A DNA stretch of 64,000 nucleotides from Alkalibacillus salilacus (lineage in GTDB: Bacteria; Bacillota; Bacilli; Bacillales; Alkalibacillaceae): NCBI RefSeq assembly GCF_030812915.1, contig NZ_JAUSTQ010000006.1:1-64000 (forward strand), written 5' to 3'. The first letter of the stretch is position 1; each line of letters starts with the position of its first letter. The position numbers and the translations under genes are program-made. This document shows positions 46,357-56,507 of this stretch, piece by piece. Below the pieces are notes generated by a model, which was not told where the DNA came from, ran no database searches, and worked only from the letters and a program-made list of their open reading frames with translations.

Positions 46357-48165
46357 TTATTGTGTTTGATAACTTTCTTCGACTTCTGTTACGAGTGAAT
46401 CAACGTAAACAACTGCCTTCTTGATTGGTTCAGGCGTTGTCATATCGACACCAGCATACTTCATGAGTTCTTGTGGTGTTTTCGATCCGCCGAGTTTCAA
46501 TACTTCTAACCAACGATCGATGGCTGGTTGGCCTTCCTCTTTAAACAGTTGTGAGACAGCTGTTGAAGCGGTTAAGCCTGCTGAATACGTGTATGGATAT
46601 AAGCCCATATAATAGTGTGGCTGACGCATCCATGTGAGCTCAGCACCTTCATCGATTTCAACATCATCACCCCAGAAGTTGCGTAGCGTTTCACCTTTTT
46701 GTTGTTTTAATGTACTCGCTGTTAACGGATCGCCTTGTTCTGCTAGAGCGTAAACACGACGTTGGAATTCACCCTCAAGCAAGTGTGTGACGAAGTTATG
46801 ATAGTACGTACCTAATAGTTGTAATACAATCCAACGGCGCTTGCGCGGATCATCTGTATTTTCCAGCAAATGATCAGCCAACAATAGTTCGTTCATCGTT
46901 GACGGTGCCTCGATAAAGTAAGTCGACGGACGTGTGTTAAAGATGTGTTGGTTTTCATTAGCTAAATATAAATGACCTGCGTGGCCGAGTTCGTGTGCTA
47001 AGGTAAAGGCACCACGCATTTGACCGGTAAATGTTAATAATATATACGGGTGAACACCGTAAGGGCTTGCGCAGAATGCTCCTGTTGATTTACCAACGTT
47101 ATCAGCATAATCGACCCAACGTTCATTAAGACCACGCTCAATAATGTTTGTGTATTCAGGTCCCATCACTTTTAGCGCTTCTAATATTGTCTCAGAGACG
47201 TCTTCATAAGATGATTCAGGATTGAATTCAGGATCTAAAGGCGCTTTTAAGTCAGCAAAATGAAGTTTGTCTAATCCATACGCTTCCTGTTTGAGTTTTG
47301 CAAAACGACGCATCACAGGCGCGAGTTCTTCTTGGATGACGTCAAGTTGGTTGTGATACATCTCTTCCGTTACTTTTTGTGGTTGTAATAACATTTGCGT
47401 CGCAGATTCATAGCCACGTGCCTTTGCAAGCGCTACTTCTTTTTTGACTTGTGTTGCATATGTGGCGGCATAAGTATTTTCATATTGTTTTAAAGTGTTT
47501 ACGAATGATTCGTATGCTTTGTGACGAACTTCAGTGTCAGCTGACATTTCGTATTCGTCTTCGTATAATGCGAATGAATTGGTATATTCCGTCCCATCAC
47601 TTGTCGAAAATGGTTCGAAGTCCATATCTGATGATTTACTACGTTGATAAATCATATATGGAGCGGAGTGGACTTCGCCTAGTGATGCAAGTACTTCCTC
47701 TGTCTCAGGTGCTAGTGTATAAGGTTTACGTTTTAGTAAGTCTTCTAAAGTGTTCTGATAGACTTTTAAGTCATCGTTATCTTCTAAATACTGTTCGACT
47801 GTGCCATCTGGTAATGCTAAGACTTCAGAATTAAAAAACGCTAGTTCTGATTGAATCTTAGCAAATGTTGAGGATACCTTTGCTGACATCGCTTGATTTT
47901 CCGGATTTGTTCCGTCTTCAGATGAACGTAAATTAGCATACGTCCCGACAAGAATCATTTTCTTTTGGAGTTCTGCTTGTGCATCAAGGCAAGCTTTTAG
48001 TACATCGGCCCCTTCGTGTAACCTTCCTTTATATTGTGTCACATTAGGTGTTAATTCTGTTAAGTCGTTCAGCGCTTTCTCCCATTCTGCATTCGATGTG
48101 AATAGGTCGTCTAAGCGCCATGTCTGTTCTGTTGGTACTTCTTGACGTGTTAATCGATTAGCCAT
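46357..48165 (-). CDS. pepF: Oligoendopeptidase F
   Basis: A 602-aa M3B zinc metallopeptidase that cleaves oligopeptides of 7-17 residues in the cytosol. The HExxH site is TLAHELGHAGH, near residue 385, with the third ligand Glu in IEAPSTMNE. The N-terminal part (WRLDDLFTSNAEWEKALND) and C-terminal PYTYSAGLTASTAVSQLFKE also fit. The ATG at 48165 follows GGAGG; an upstream in-frame start at 48183 precedes that site. Monocistronic, divergent from gatC. Confidence 0.95.
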   Translation of the reverse strand: MANRLTRQEVPTEQTWRLDDLFTSNAEWEKALNDLTELTPNVTQYKGRLHEGADVLKACLDAQAELQKKMILVGTYANLRSSEDGTNPENQAMSAKVSSTFAKIQSELAFFNSEVLALPDGTVEQYLEDNDDLKVYQNTLEDLLKRKPYTLAPETEEVLASLGEVHSAPYMIYQRSKSSDMDFEPFSTSDGTEYTNSFALYEDEYEMSADTEVRHKAYESFVNTLKQYENTYAATYATQVKKEVALAKARGYESATQMLLQPQKVTEEMYHNQLDVIQEELAPVMRRFAKLKQEAYGLDKLHFADLKAPLDPEFNPESSYEDVSETILEALKVMGPEYTNIIERGLNERWVDYADNVGKSTGAFCASPYGVHPYILLTFTGQMRGAFTLAHELGHAGHLYLANENQHIFNTRPSTYFIEAPSTMNELLLADHLLENTDDPRKRRWIVLQLLGTYYHNFVTHLLEGEFQRRVYALAEQGDPLTASTLKQQKGETLRNFWGDDVEIDEGAELTWMRQPHYYMGLYPYTYSAGLTASTAVSQLFKEEGQPAIDRWLEVLKLGGSKTPQELMKYAGVDMTTPEPIKKAVVYVDSLVTEVEESYQTQ

Positions 48166-48426
48166 GAATTGAAACCTCCTCAAAATACTTCGTAAGTCTA
48201 AATAATAGTATAAAATAAAAAACAGCTTGTGTCACATAAATCAGAAAATTTTCATAATAAAATTTTCGACAGACAAATAAACGAGCTCGACTTTTTCTTG
48301 CAAATCACCACATATTTCCCGGGTAATAAATGGTATAATAAGCATGGTGAAAATATTGCCATCATAACGGTAAATTTGCTATGATGAATAGTATTGTGAA
48401 GTGAAATTTGTACGGAGGTGTAACGG

Positions 48427-48717
48427 ATGTCGAAAATCTCAAAAGACCAAGTAAAACACGTTGCTGATCTAGCTCGTCTCGCTATTTCTGAGGAAGAAGC
48501 AGAGAAATACAGTGAGCAATTGAGTGCGATCATCGACTTTTCTGAGCAATTGAATGAGCTCGATACAACAAACGTTGAGCCAACGACACACGTATTAGAT
48601 ATGAAAAATGTCATGCGTGCAGATGAACCGAAAGACTGGATTTCAAAAGAAGATGCACTAAAAAATGCGCCTGACCAAAAAGACGGTCAATTTCGTGTGC
48701 CATCAATTCTAGATTAA
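48427..48717 (+). CDS. gatC: Glutamyl/aspartyl-tRNA(Gln/Asn) amidotransferase subunit C
   Basis: The 96-aa GatC subunit wraps GatA and GatB together in the heterotrimer that converts Glu-tRNA(Gln) to Gln-tRNA(Gln). [20 protein letters not shown] and the C-terminal [12 protein letters not shown] are the family ends. ACGGAGGTG precedes the ATG. First gene of gatCAB, 17 bases before gatA. Confidence 0.97.
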   Translation: MSKISKDQVKHVADLARLAISEEEAEKYSEQLSAIIDFSEQLNELDTTNVEPTTHVLDMKNVMRADEPKDWISKEDALKNAPDQKDGQFRVPSILD

Positions 48718-48734
48718 GAGGAGGGTTATAAACG

Positions 48735-50213
48735 ATGTCTGTTTTAGATTTATCCATTAAACAGTTACAAGAAAAGTTAAACAATCAAGACGTCACGGTA
48801 ACAGAACTCGTCCAAGCAGTTTATGACCGTATTCGTGAAACTGACGATGAGATTCAAGCGTTCGTGACCTTGAATGAAGAGAAGGCTTTGAACGAAGCGA
48901 AAGCATTAGATGAAGCAGATTCTGACGATCAATTATTACCGTTATTCGGTATGCCAATTGGCATTAAAGATAATATTGTGACGAAAGGCATTCGTACGAC
49001 ATGTTCGAGCCAAATTTTATCGAACTTAGATGACCCATTATATGATGCAACAGTCGTACAAAAATTATCAGATGCGAAAGCCATTAACATTGGTAAATTA
49101 AATATGGACGAATTTGCGATGGGGTCTTCGACGGAAAACTCTAGCATGCAAGCGACACGCAATCCGTGGAATACAGATTATGTACCAGGTGGATCAAGTG
49201 GTGGTTCAGCAGCAGCTGTAGCAGCAGGACAAGTACCATTTGCACTTGGTTCTGATACAGGTGGATCTGTCCGTCAGCCAGCTTCTTATTGTGGCGTTGT
49301 TGGTATGAAGCCTACATATGGCCGGGTATCACGTTTTGGTTTAGTTGCCTTTGCATCATCTCTAGACCAAATCGGACCATTAACGCGAACAGTTGAAGAT
49401 AACGCCCGAATTCTAGAAGTCATTGCTGGACAAGACAAGATGGATTCGACAAGTGCGAATGTAGAGGTCCCGAATTATAGCGATGCTTTAACAGGTGATG
49501 TTAACGGGTTGAAAATCGCTGTCCCGAAAGAATACTTTAGTGACGGTGTTGATGAGAATGTTAAAGCGCGAGTTCGTGAAGCATTGAATGTATTAGAACA
49601 ACAAGGTGCGACTTGGGAAGAAGTATCTTTACCGCATTCAGAGTATGCTGTTGCAACTTACTATATGATCGCGTCATCAGAAGCATCAGCTAACTTAGCA
49701 CGTTTTGACGGTGTTCGTTACGGTCAACGTGCTGAAAATGCTGAGGACATGATGGATATGTTCAAGAAATCTCGTAGCGAAGGTTTTGGAGAAGAAGTGA
49801 AACGCCGTATTATGCTCGGAACATTCGCCTTGAGTTCAGGCTATTACGATGCTTATTATAAAAAAGCGCAACAAGTTCGTACGCTAATTAAGCAAGACTT
49901 TGATCAAATCTTTGAAAACTACGATGTCGTGATTGGTCCAACCGCACCGACCACTGCATTTAAAGTCGGTGATCAGATTGATGATCCATTAACGATGTAT
50001 GCGAATGATATTATGACGATTCCAGTTAACCTAGCTGGTGTGCCAGGAATCTCAGTGCCTTGTGGTTTCCATCCTGAGAATGATATGCCAGTTGGTTTAC
50101 AAATCATCGGGAAACACTTCGATGAAGCAACAGTCTATAAAGTGGCACATGCCTATGAACAAGCAACGGATCATCATAAACAGCAACCACAACTAGGAGG
50201 TGCCAAGTCATGA
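48735..50213 (+). CDS. gatA: Glutamyl-tRNA(Gln) amidotransferase subunit A
   Basis: The 492-aa amidase subunit releases ammonia from glutamine. The amidase-signature Ser-cisSer-Lys triad is visible: Lys in PIGIKDNI, the Ser pair in [15 protein letters not shown] and the nucleophile in [12 protein letters not shown]. Length and the ending match GatA. Its stop overlaps the gatB start by 4 bases. Confidence 0.98.
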   Translation: MSVLDLSIKQLQEKLNNQDVTVTELVQAVYDRIRETDDEIQAFVTLNEEKALNEAKALDEADSDDQLLPLFGMPIGIKDNIVTKGIRTTCSSQILSNLDDPLYDATVVQKLSDAKAINIGKLNMDEFAMGSSTENSSMQATRNPWNTDYVPGGSSGGSAAAVAAGQVPFALGSDTGGSVRQPASYCGVVGMKPTYGRVSRFGLVAFASSLDQIGPLTRTVEDNARILEVIAGQDKMDSTSANVEVPNYSDALTGDVNGLKIAVPKEYFSDGVDENVKARVREALNVLEQQGATWEEVSLPHSEYAVATYYMIASSEASANLARFDGVRYGQRAENAEDMMDMFKKSRSEGFGEEVKRRIMLGTFALSSGYYDAYYKKAQQVRTLIKQDFDQIFENYDVVIGPTAPTTAFKVGDQIDDPLTMYANDIMTIPVNLAGVPGISVPCGFHPENDMPVGLQIIGKHFDEATVYKVAHAYEQATDHHKQQPQLGGAKS

Positions 50214-51640
50214 ACTTTGAAACAATTATTGGTTTAGAAGTCCACGTTGAGTTGAAAACAAAATCGAAAATTTTCAGTCCCAGTCCAAATGCGTTCGGTG
50301 ATGAGCCAAACAGCAACGTCAATCCAATCGACCTTGGCTATCCTGGTGTGTTGCCTGTTTTAAACGAGGAAGCAGTCAATTACGCGATGACAGCTGCGAT
50401 GGCACTTAATTGTGATATTGCGACAGATACGAAATTCGACCGTAAAAACTATTTCTATCCAGATAATCCAAAAGCTTATCAAATTTCACAGTTTGACCAA
50501 CCAATTGGTGAAAATGGTTATATTGAAATAGAAGTGAACGGGGAAACGAAGCGAATTGGTATTACACGTCTTCACTTAGAAGAAGATGCAGGTAAATTAA
50601 CGCACGGTGATGATGGTTATTCACTCGTTGATTATAACCGTCAAGGGACGCCGTTGGTTGAAATTGTTTCTGAACCAGACATTCGCACACCTGAAGAGGC
50701 ATATGCTTACTTAGAGAAACTACGTAATCTGATTCAATTTACAGGCGTATCTGATGTAAAAATGCAGGAAGGTTCACTACGCTGTGACGCCAATATTTCA
50801 CTACGTCCATATGGCCAAGATGAATTTGGTGTTAAAACAGAGTTAAAAAACCTAAACTCGTTTAACTTTGTTCAAAAAGGACTTGAATTCGAAGAAAAAC
50901 GTCAAGAAAAGGTCTTGCGTCAGGGTGGCGAAATGCTACAAGAAACGCGTCGTTACGATGAAAAGACGAAAGAAACGGTGCTCATGCGTGTTAAGGAGGG
51001 CTCTGATGATTATCGTTATTTCCCTGAGCCAGACTTAATCCCACTTTATATCGATGAGAACTGGAAAGAGCGTGTGCGTGAGGCGATTCCAGAATTGCCA
51101 GACTCTCGTCGTCATCGTTACGTGCATGATCTCGGTTTAGACGAGTATGATGCGAGTGTACTGACTAATACAAGAGAAATGTCCGACTTCTTTGAAGCGA
51201 CGATTGAACACGGTGCGGATCCAAAACAAGCAACGAATTGGCTCATGGGTGATATTTCTGCTTATATGAACAAGCAACAATTGGAGTTGAACGAACTGCC
51301 GATTACACCTCAAGCTTTAACCAAGATGGTCGACTTAATTGAAGAAGGAACTTTATCATCGAAGCTTGCGAAGAAGGTTGTGACAGAGCTTGTTCAAAAT
51401 GGTGGCGATCCTGAACAAATCGTCAAAGACAAAGGTCTTGTTCAAATCTCCGATGAAAATCAATTACGTGAGATTATTACGGGTATTTTAGACAATAATG
51501 AACAATCAATTGAAGATTATAAGAATGGTAAAGATAAAGCACTCGGTTTCTTAGTTGGTCAAGTCATGAAAGAAACGAAGGGACAAGCCAATCCACCAAT
51601 GGTTAACAAGATCATCTTAGAAGAAATGGATAAACGCTAA
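50210..51640 (+). CDS. gatB: Glutamyl-tRNA(Gln) amidotransferase subunit B
   Basis: The 476-aa kinase-like subunit activates the Glu-tRNA carboxylate with ATP and hands it to the GatA-derived ammonia. Signatures are [38 protein letters not shown] and [14 protein letters not shown]-terminal YqeY-like tRNA-binding domain ends in [24 protein letters not shown] lies inside the gatA end, so translation is coupled. Confidence 0.98.
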   Translation: MNFETIIGLEVHVELKTKSKIFSPSPNAFGDEPNSNVNPIDLGYPGVLPVLNEEAVNYAMTAAMALNCDIATDTKFDRKNYFYPDNPKAYQISQFDQPIGENGYIEIEVNGETKRIGITRLHLEEDAGKLTHGDDGYSLVDYNRQGTPLVEIVSEPDIRTPEEAYAYLEKLRNLIQFTGVSDVKMQEGSLRCDANISLRPYGQDEFGVKTELKNLNSFNFVQKGLEFEEKRQEKVLRQGGEMLQETRRYDEKTKETVLMRVKEGSDDYRYFPEPDLIPLYIDENWKERVREAIPELPDSRRHRYVHDLGLDEYDASVLTNTREMSDFFEATIEHGADPKQATNWLMGDISAYMNKQQLELNELPITPQALTKMVDLIEEGTLSSKLAKKVVTELVQNGGDPEQIVKDKGLVQISDENQLREIITGILDNNEQSIEDYKNGKDKALGFLVGQVMKETKGQANPPMVNKIILEEMDKR

Positions 51641-51670
51641 AATTCAATTACGGTGAGAGGAGGTGGTCAG

Positions 51671-52039
51671 ATGTCGTTTACTTTTAGACGCATTGACCAC
51701 GTACAATTAGCAGCACCGAGAGACTCAGAAGAAGAAGCACGTCAATTTTTTGCAGGTGTTTTAGGATTTGAAGAAATGGAGAAACCTGAGGCGTTAAAAG
51801 CCAATGGTGGTGTCTGGTTTGCCTTTGGTAACCAGCAGTTACATGTTGGGGTAGAGGAACCATTTTATCCTGCAGAAAAAGCGCATCCTGCATTTGAAAT
51901 AAAAGGGTTAGAAGCGTTTAAACAGCATTTAGATGAAAAACGGGTGACTTATGCTGTGGATGATAAGCTACCTGGTGCCAACCGAATTTATGTTCATGAT
52001 CCATTTGGTAATCGATTAGAAGTATTAGAGTGGTTATAA
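51671..52039 (+). CDS. VOC-family protein (glyoxalase-like)
   Basis: A 122-aa VOC fold: RRIDHVQLAAPRDSEEEARQ followed by FFAGVLGFEEM, GVWFAFGNQQLHVGVE and a C-terminal RIYVHDPFGNRLEVLEWL. His, Glu and other potential metal ligands are in place, so a metal-dependent lyase or dioxygenase role is possible; the substrate is unknown. AGAGGAGGTGG precedes ATG 51671. It sits between gatB and dagK, both co-directional, with gaps of 30-50 bases. Confidence 0.85.
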   Translation: MSFTFRRIDHVQLAAPRDSEEEARQFFAGVLGFEEMEKPEALKANGGVWFAFGNQQLHVGVEEPFYPAEKAHPAFEIKGLEAFKQHLDEKRVTYAVDDKLPGANRIYVHDPFGNRLEVLEWL

Positions 52040-52086
52040 CATGGATCAACATTGGTTGAAAACATGAGGGGAATGAAGGTGAAGCT

Positions 52087-52980
52087 ATGTCAATAAAGCG
52101 GGCACGCGTCATTTATAATCCGACTTCAGGTCGTGAAGCGATGCGGAAAGCCTTGCCAGACGTATTGGCACGGTTAGAACAAGCAGGTTTCGAAACGTCA
52201 GCTCATGCTACAACTGGAGAAGGTTGTGCGATGGATGCTGCTCAACTAGCTTGCGAACGTGAATTTGACATCATTGTAGCAGCTGGCGGTGACGGAACCG
52301 TAAATGAAGTGGTCGATGGTATTGCAAGGCAATCACATCGTCCTAAGTTGGGTATTATTCCGATGGGGACAACGAATGACTTTGCACGTGCGATTCGTGT
52401 ACCACGAGATGTTGATCAAGCGATGAGCATTATCGAAAATGGTTATTCGAAAAAGTTAGACATCGGTCGTGCAAATGACAAACATTTCATGAATATAGCT
52501 GGTGGCGGCAAATTAACGGAATTAACTTACGAAGTTCCAAGTAAATTAAAAACAGCTGTCGGACAACTCGCCTACTATCTAAAAGGAATCGAAATGTTAC
52601 CATCAATTCGGCCGACTCATATGAAGATTGAATATGATGGAGAGGTTTTCGAGGGTGACATCATGCTATTCTTAATTGCCAATACGAATTCAATTGGCGG
52701 TTTTGAAAAGTTAGCACCAGATGCCGAAATGGATGATGGTTATTTTGATTTACTGATCATGAAGTCTACTAATATCGCTGAATTTGTCATGATCGCCAAT
52801 AAAGCATTAAGAGGAAATCATATTCATGATGACCATATTATCTTCAAACGCGCGCAACATATCACCGTTGAAGCTAAAGATGATGTTCAGCTCAATCTAG
52901 ACGGTGAATATGGTGGACAATTGCCTGGTACATTTGAAAACTTATACCGACACATAGAATTCTTTTTACCCGAAGATTAA
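52087..52980 (+). CDS. dagK: Diacylglycerol kinase DagK/DgkB
   Basis: A 297-aa soluble lipid kinase (DAGK_cat) recycling diacylglycerol released by lipoteichoic acid synthesis to phosphatidate. The nucleotide loop is AAGGDGTVNEVVDGI near residues 62-76, preceded by ARVIYNPTSGRE; GIIPMGTTNDFARA and a C-terminal DGEYGGQLPGTF complete the family pattern. GAAGGTGAAG precedes the ATG. It is the B. subtilis YerQ counterpart in the same gene order. Confidence 0.96.
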   Translation: MSIKRARVIYNPTSGREAMRKALPDVLARLEQAGFETSAHATTGEGCAMDAAQLACEREFDIIVAAGGDGTVNEVVDGIARQSHRPKLGIIPMGTTNDFARAIRVPRDVDQAMSIIENGYSKKLDIGRANDKHFMNIAGGGKLTELTYEVPSKLKTAVGQLAYYLKGIEMLPSIRPTHMKIEYDGEVFEGDIMLFLIANTNSIGGFEKLAPDAEMDDGYFDLLIMKSTNIAEFVMIANKALRGNHIHDDHIIFKRAQHITVEAKDDVQLNLDGEYGGQLPGTFENLYRHIEFFLPED

Positions 52981-53010
52981 AGAGGCCTTAAGGGAAGGTC
53001 TCTTTTTTCT
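52980..53010 (+). terminator. Terminator of dagK
   Basis: AAGAGGCCTT pairs with AAGGTCTCTT around AAGGG, followed by TTTTCTT. Confidence 0.88.
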
Positions 53011-53046
53011 TGTAGAAGGGTGGGATTTGACTGTAGTGATTAGAAA

Positions 53047-53247
53047 ATATTATCGAGTTATGCGGTTTTACCATTGAGCTGAAGGGCCATATCATCGCGG
53101 TATGTCGTTTACCATTGAGTTGAGCGCGGATATCATCGAGTGAGAATAGGATATCATCGAGTTAAGCGCAAATACCATCGAGTGGGGATCACATATCATC
53201 GAGTTGAGCATAAATACCATCAACTTTATACTATATACCATCCCAGC
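53047..53247 (+). repeat. Degenerate ATATCATCGAG array (array 6, 21-nt period)
   Basis: Ten units with the core ATA(T/C)CATCGAGTTGAGCG. The ATCGAG word, or its variant, starts at 53052, 53073, 53094, 53114, 53135, 53156, 53177, 53198, 53219 and 53240, so the step is 21 except for one 20. The remaining bases of each unit vary. It lies after the dagK terminator and ends about 90 bases before rlmCD. The word is unrelated to those of arrays 1-5, but the period is the same. Confidence 0.85.
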
Positions 53248-53340
53248 AGCTAGTAACTAAAATTAGATAAGGACTTTAACTTTTAAGCGCATCAAGTTTT
53301 AGCTATAATAGAGGCAAGTTAAATAAAAGGACGGGTGACC

Positions 53341-54714
53341 ATGGGAAAAACGAGTGCGCCAGTGAAGAAGAATGAATATATAGATTTAACGTTTAGTGAT
53401 TTAACGCATGAAGGGGAAGGCGTCGGGAAATTAGACGGCTACCCAATTTTTGTGCCGTATGGATTACCAGGTGAATCAGCAAAAGTGAAAGTCATTAAGG
53501 TGAAGAAAAATTTAGCGTTCGGTAAACTAATTGAACGTTATGACACGAGTGAGCATCGAATCGAGCCACCATGTGATGTGTTCTATAAATGTGGCGGCTG
53601 CCAAATCCAGCATATGACGTATGAACGTCAGTTAACGATGAAGCAAAACCAAGTCCAAGACGTGATGAAAAAGATCGCGCAAATGCCAGACGTGCCTGTT
53701 CATCCAACGATTGGGATGAACGAACCATGGAACTATCGTAACAAAGTACAAATCCCAGTGGGCGAGCGTGATGGTAAAGTCATTACTGGTTTCTACCAAA
53801 AACGAACGCATAATATTATTGATATGGATACTTGTCCCGTTCAGAACGATGCAAACGATGAAGTGGTTCGCGGCATTCGTGATATTATTGATGAGTTAAA
53901 CATCCAGCCTTATAACGAAGAAACCCATGAAGGTGTGATTCGCCATATTGTCTTACGCACCGGTCAACATACGAACGAAATGATGGTTGTCATCGTGACG
54001 AAGACAAAGGATCTACCTAAGCAAAAAGAATTCATTGAAAAAATTAAAGCGCTTCACCCAAGCATTAAAGGAATTATCCAAAATATCAATGCAGACAAAA
54101 CCAATGTCATCATGGGTGACAAATCGCATTCACTTTGGGGAAATGATGTGATTATTGATCGCATTCACGATTTAGAATTCGCCATCTCAGCCCACTCATT
54201 CTACCAAGTGAACCCAGAGCAAACTGAAAAATTGTATGATCAAGCTTTAAAATATGCACAGTTATCAGGTAAAGAAACAGTCATCGACGCATATTGTGGG
54301 ATAGGTACGATCTCATTGTTTTTAGCCCAACATGCGAAACAAGTTTACGGCGTCGAAGTCGTCCCACAAGCTGTTGATGATGCGAAAGCTAATGCCAAAC
54401 GCAACCATATCGACAATGCGGACTTCTTCGTAGGTGAAGCTGAGAAAGTTATGCCATGGTGGAAAGCACAAGGACTTAACCCTGATGTGATCGTCGTTGA
54501 CCCACCGCGAAAAGGCTGTGACGAAAAACTACTCCAAGCAATGATTGACATGGAACCAGTTCGAATCGTGTATGTATCTTGTAATCCGTCGACATTAGCA
54601 CGTGATTTAAGAATTTTAGCGGATAGCGGATATGAAACACAGGAAATCCAACCAGTCGATATGTTCCCGCAGTCTAGTCATGTGGAGTGCTGTGCGTTGC
54701 TTCAAAAAAAGTAG
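53341..54714 (+). CDS. rlmD: 23S rRNA (uracil-C5)-methyltransferase RlmCD
   Basis: A 457-aa SAM-dependent RNA m5U methyltransferase. An N-terminal TRAM domain (YIDLTFSDLTHEGEGVGKLD) is followed by a 4Fe-4S cluster site (CDVFYKCGGCQIQHM and a later C), the SAM motif DAYCGIGTISLFLA, VDPPRKGCD and the catalytic Cys in YVSCNPSTLARDL. In Bacillus the single enzyme modifies U747 and U1939. The ATG at 53341 follows GGACGGGTGA. Its last 41 bases are overlapped by a convergent serine recombinase gene, so this end is the likely attachment site of the neighbouring element. Confidence 0.94.
   Translation: MGKTSAPVKKNEYIDLTFSDLTHEGEGVGKLDGYPIFVPYGLPGESAKVKVIKVKKNLAFGKLIERYDTSEHRIEPPCDVFYKCGGCQIQHMTYERQLTMKQNQVQDVMKKIAQMPDVPVHPTIGMNEPWNYRNKVQIPVGERDGKVITGFYQKRTHNIIDMDTCPVQNDANDEVVRGIRDIIDELNIQPYNEETHEGVIRHIVLRTGQHTNEMMVVIVTKTKDLPKQKEFIEKIKALHPSIKGIIQNINADKTNVIMGDKSHSLWGNDVIIDRIHDLEFAISAHSFYQVNPEQTEKLYDQALKYAQLSGKETVIDAYCGIGTISLFLAQHAKQVYGVEVVPQAVDDAKANAKRNHIDNADFFVGEAEKVMPWWKAQGLNPDVIVVDPPRKGCDEKLLQAMIDMEPVRIVYVSCNPSTLARDLRILADSGYETQEIQPVDMFPQSSHVECCALLQKK
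54674..54714. other. Probable element attachment boundary at the rlmCD 3' end
   Basis: The recombinase's last 13 codons are antisense to the last rlmCD codons (SSHVECCALLQKK). Recombinases of this type usually lie next to one attachment end. rlmCD keeps a family-like ending, so integration either left it intact or rebuilt it. The exact core cannot be read without the other end of the element, which is outside the window. Confidence 0.5.
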
Positions 54715-56200
54715 AAGAAATGAGTGGGGCTGAGAATCTGTAATAGATGCTCAAGCCCCCATTTTCTTCAACCTCAATCTTATCAATTAGCTTGTTTAGC
54801 GTTTCTTTTGTAATCACTGGATCACTTAGAAAGGTTTCAAGTGCTTTATGCAACTCTTGAATATCAAGCACTTCACTTTGATTATCTATGACTCCAGATA
54901 GTTCATGTTTTTGTTTAAGAAGGTCTTCAATCTCGTTGTTATTAGCTGAGATTAATCTATCATAATCATCTTTAGAGATCTCATCAGCCATGTTCTTTTT
55001 TAAAGCTTGAGTTTTCTCGTTATGCAACTTATCGATAGTAGAATCAATCTTAGCCAATTGGTTCTGATCTTTAGCTAAGATATCTGTTATCTTCTTCTGC
55101 ACAGTGTTCATGAAGTTCTTTTGGTTTAGCTTTTTATATAGCTTTTTGATATCGGATTTAATAATTCGTTTTATTTCGTCTTCGCGAATATGGTGATCTG
55201 TGCAGGCTGTTATGCCACGTTTATTAAAGTTGCCGCACACGTATCCCTTCCTATTTTGTTTGAAATGCATTGATTTACCGCACTTAGCGCACTTCGCTAT
55301 ATCTGTGAATAGGTGTTTTGAAGTTACGGGTCGGTGTCTCTTACGTTGTTCGATGAGAGATTTAACAAGGTTAAAATCCTCTTTAGAGATGATTGCTTCA
55401 TGGGTGTTTTCGATAATAACTTGATCATTAGGCTGATTTTGCTTACGTTCATCGGTTGTAACAGACATAGATGTTTCTCGTTGTTGAACAAGATCACCTG
55501 TATAATGCGGATTTTCTAAAATTATCCTCACGGACGACCCATTCCAAAATGAACTTGGATTCTTTTTTCCTGCTAAATTTGATGGTGTCGGAACACGCTC
55601 TTCAGATAATTCTCTTGCTATTTTGTCATACCCTTTACCATTAATATAGTCACTAAAGATTCGTTTAACAACTTCAACTGTCTCATCATTTCGTTTGATG
55701 AGTTGTCGGTGTCCCTCACTTACTTTGTAACCATATGGAGGAGTAGCTCCCATAAATTGCCCACTTAAGGCTTTGGTTTTAAGTGTATCTTTGATGCGAC
55801 GACTTGCTGTCTGCGCTTCATATTCATAAAACCAGGCAAAGAGACCGAATTTGTCCAGATCATCATTTAGAGAGTTAATCGCACCATCGAGAGTCATAAT
55901 GTGTATCCCTTGCTGAAGATACAAATCTCTTAGGCTGTAGGATAATCGCCCACTTCGAGCAAGTCTCCCGAGTTCCTTTGCGAGTATGATGTCAAGTTTG
56001 CCTTCTTCAGCGTCCTTAACCAACCGTTGAAACTCATTACGTTTTCTTGCTTTTGTTCCAGATTCAAAATCGACGTAAAAATCGTAGAGGTCCCAACCCT
56101 TCTCTTGTAAAAGATTTAGGAATAAATTCTTTTGGTTATCTGGTGACTCTTTTTGTCCTTCTTTTTCAGTTGATACACGGACATATACACCAGCTTTCAT
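54674..56200 (-). CDS. Large serine recombinase (site-specific integrase)
   Basis: A 508-aa large serine recombinase. The resolvase-like domain (1-150) has the catalytic S10 in YVRVSTEKEGQ and RLARSGRLSYSLRD; the recombinase domain spans about 155-260 (GATPPYGYK, NPHYTGDLVQ). A zinc ribbon with C-x2-C, CGNF and C (about 308-340) is followed by a long coiled coil (about 345-440). Such enzymes integrate and excise phages, ICEs and resistance islands. Its 5' side overlaps a small partner gene by 4 bases. It is transcribed toward rlmCD and overlaps it by 41 bases. Confidence 0.93.
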   Translation of the reverse strand: MKAGVYVRVSTEKEGQKESPDNQKNLFLNLLQEKGWDLYDFYVDFESGTKARKRNEFQRLVKDAEEGKLDIILAKELGRLARSGRLSYSLRDLYLQQGIHIMTLDGAINSLNDDLDKFGLFAWFYEYEAQTASRRIKDTLKTKALSGQFMGATPPYGYKVSEGHRQLIKRNDETVEVVKRIFSDYINGKGYDKIARELSEERVPTPSNLAGKKNPSSFWNGSSVRIILENPHYTGDLVQQRETSMSVTTDERKQNQPNDQVIIENTHEAIISKEDFNLVKSLIEQRKRHRPVTSKHLFTDIAKCAKCGKSMHFKQNRKGYVCGNFNKRGITACTDHHIREDEIKRIIKSDIKKLYKKLNQKNFMNTVQKKITDILAKDQNQLAKIDSTIDKLHNEKTQALKKNMADEISKDDYDRLISANNNEIEDLLKQKHELSGVIDNQSEVLDIQELHKALETFLSDPVITKETLNKLIDKIEVEENGGLSIYYRFSAPLISSTFFEATHSTPHD

Positions 56201-56364
56201 GCTACATCCTCTCCTATAGAAGAGGTAGTAGAATTCACCTTAGCATTATCATATGCATCTTGGATAATCTTGTCAATCTCTGAATCAATGATTGATATTA
56301 AAATTGATTCAATACCTTGGCTGTTTTCGTCATTTGGGTTCTGAAAGTAACGTTTTACGTACAT
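56197..56364 (-). CDS. Small protein translated with the recombinase, hypothetical
   Basis: A 55-aa acidic protein (VKRYFQNPNDENSQGIESIL, then IIDSEIDKIIQDAY). The ATG at 56364 has GAAGGAGG at good spacing; a longer version starting at 56388 would include the site. Its stop overlaps the recombinase start (ATGA), so it is translationally coupled to it. It may be a recombinase accessory factor or simply a leader; I know no family. Confidence 0.6.
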   Translation of the reverse strand: MYVKRYFQNPNDENSQGIESILISIIDSEIDKIIQDAYDNAKVNSTTSSIGEDVA

Positions 56365-56507
56365 GTAGGAAAACCTCCTTCTGTTCAAATAATGTTGTTA
56401 CCTTAATATAAGGATTAGTTTATGATGACTTTGACTATAGTCTATAAAATAATAAAATATAAATGTCCCAAAAATTTTGGGAAAATCATTGATTGAGGTG
56501 ATGTGTT

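Noticed and set aside
48298-48339. gatC promoter TTGCAA with TATAAT
   Set aside because: The TATAAT at 48334-48339 is good, but the spacing to TTGCAA is 30 nt, too long for a SigA promoter.
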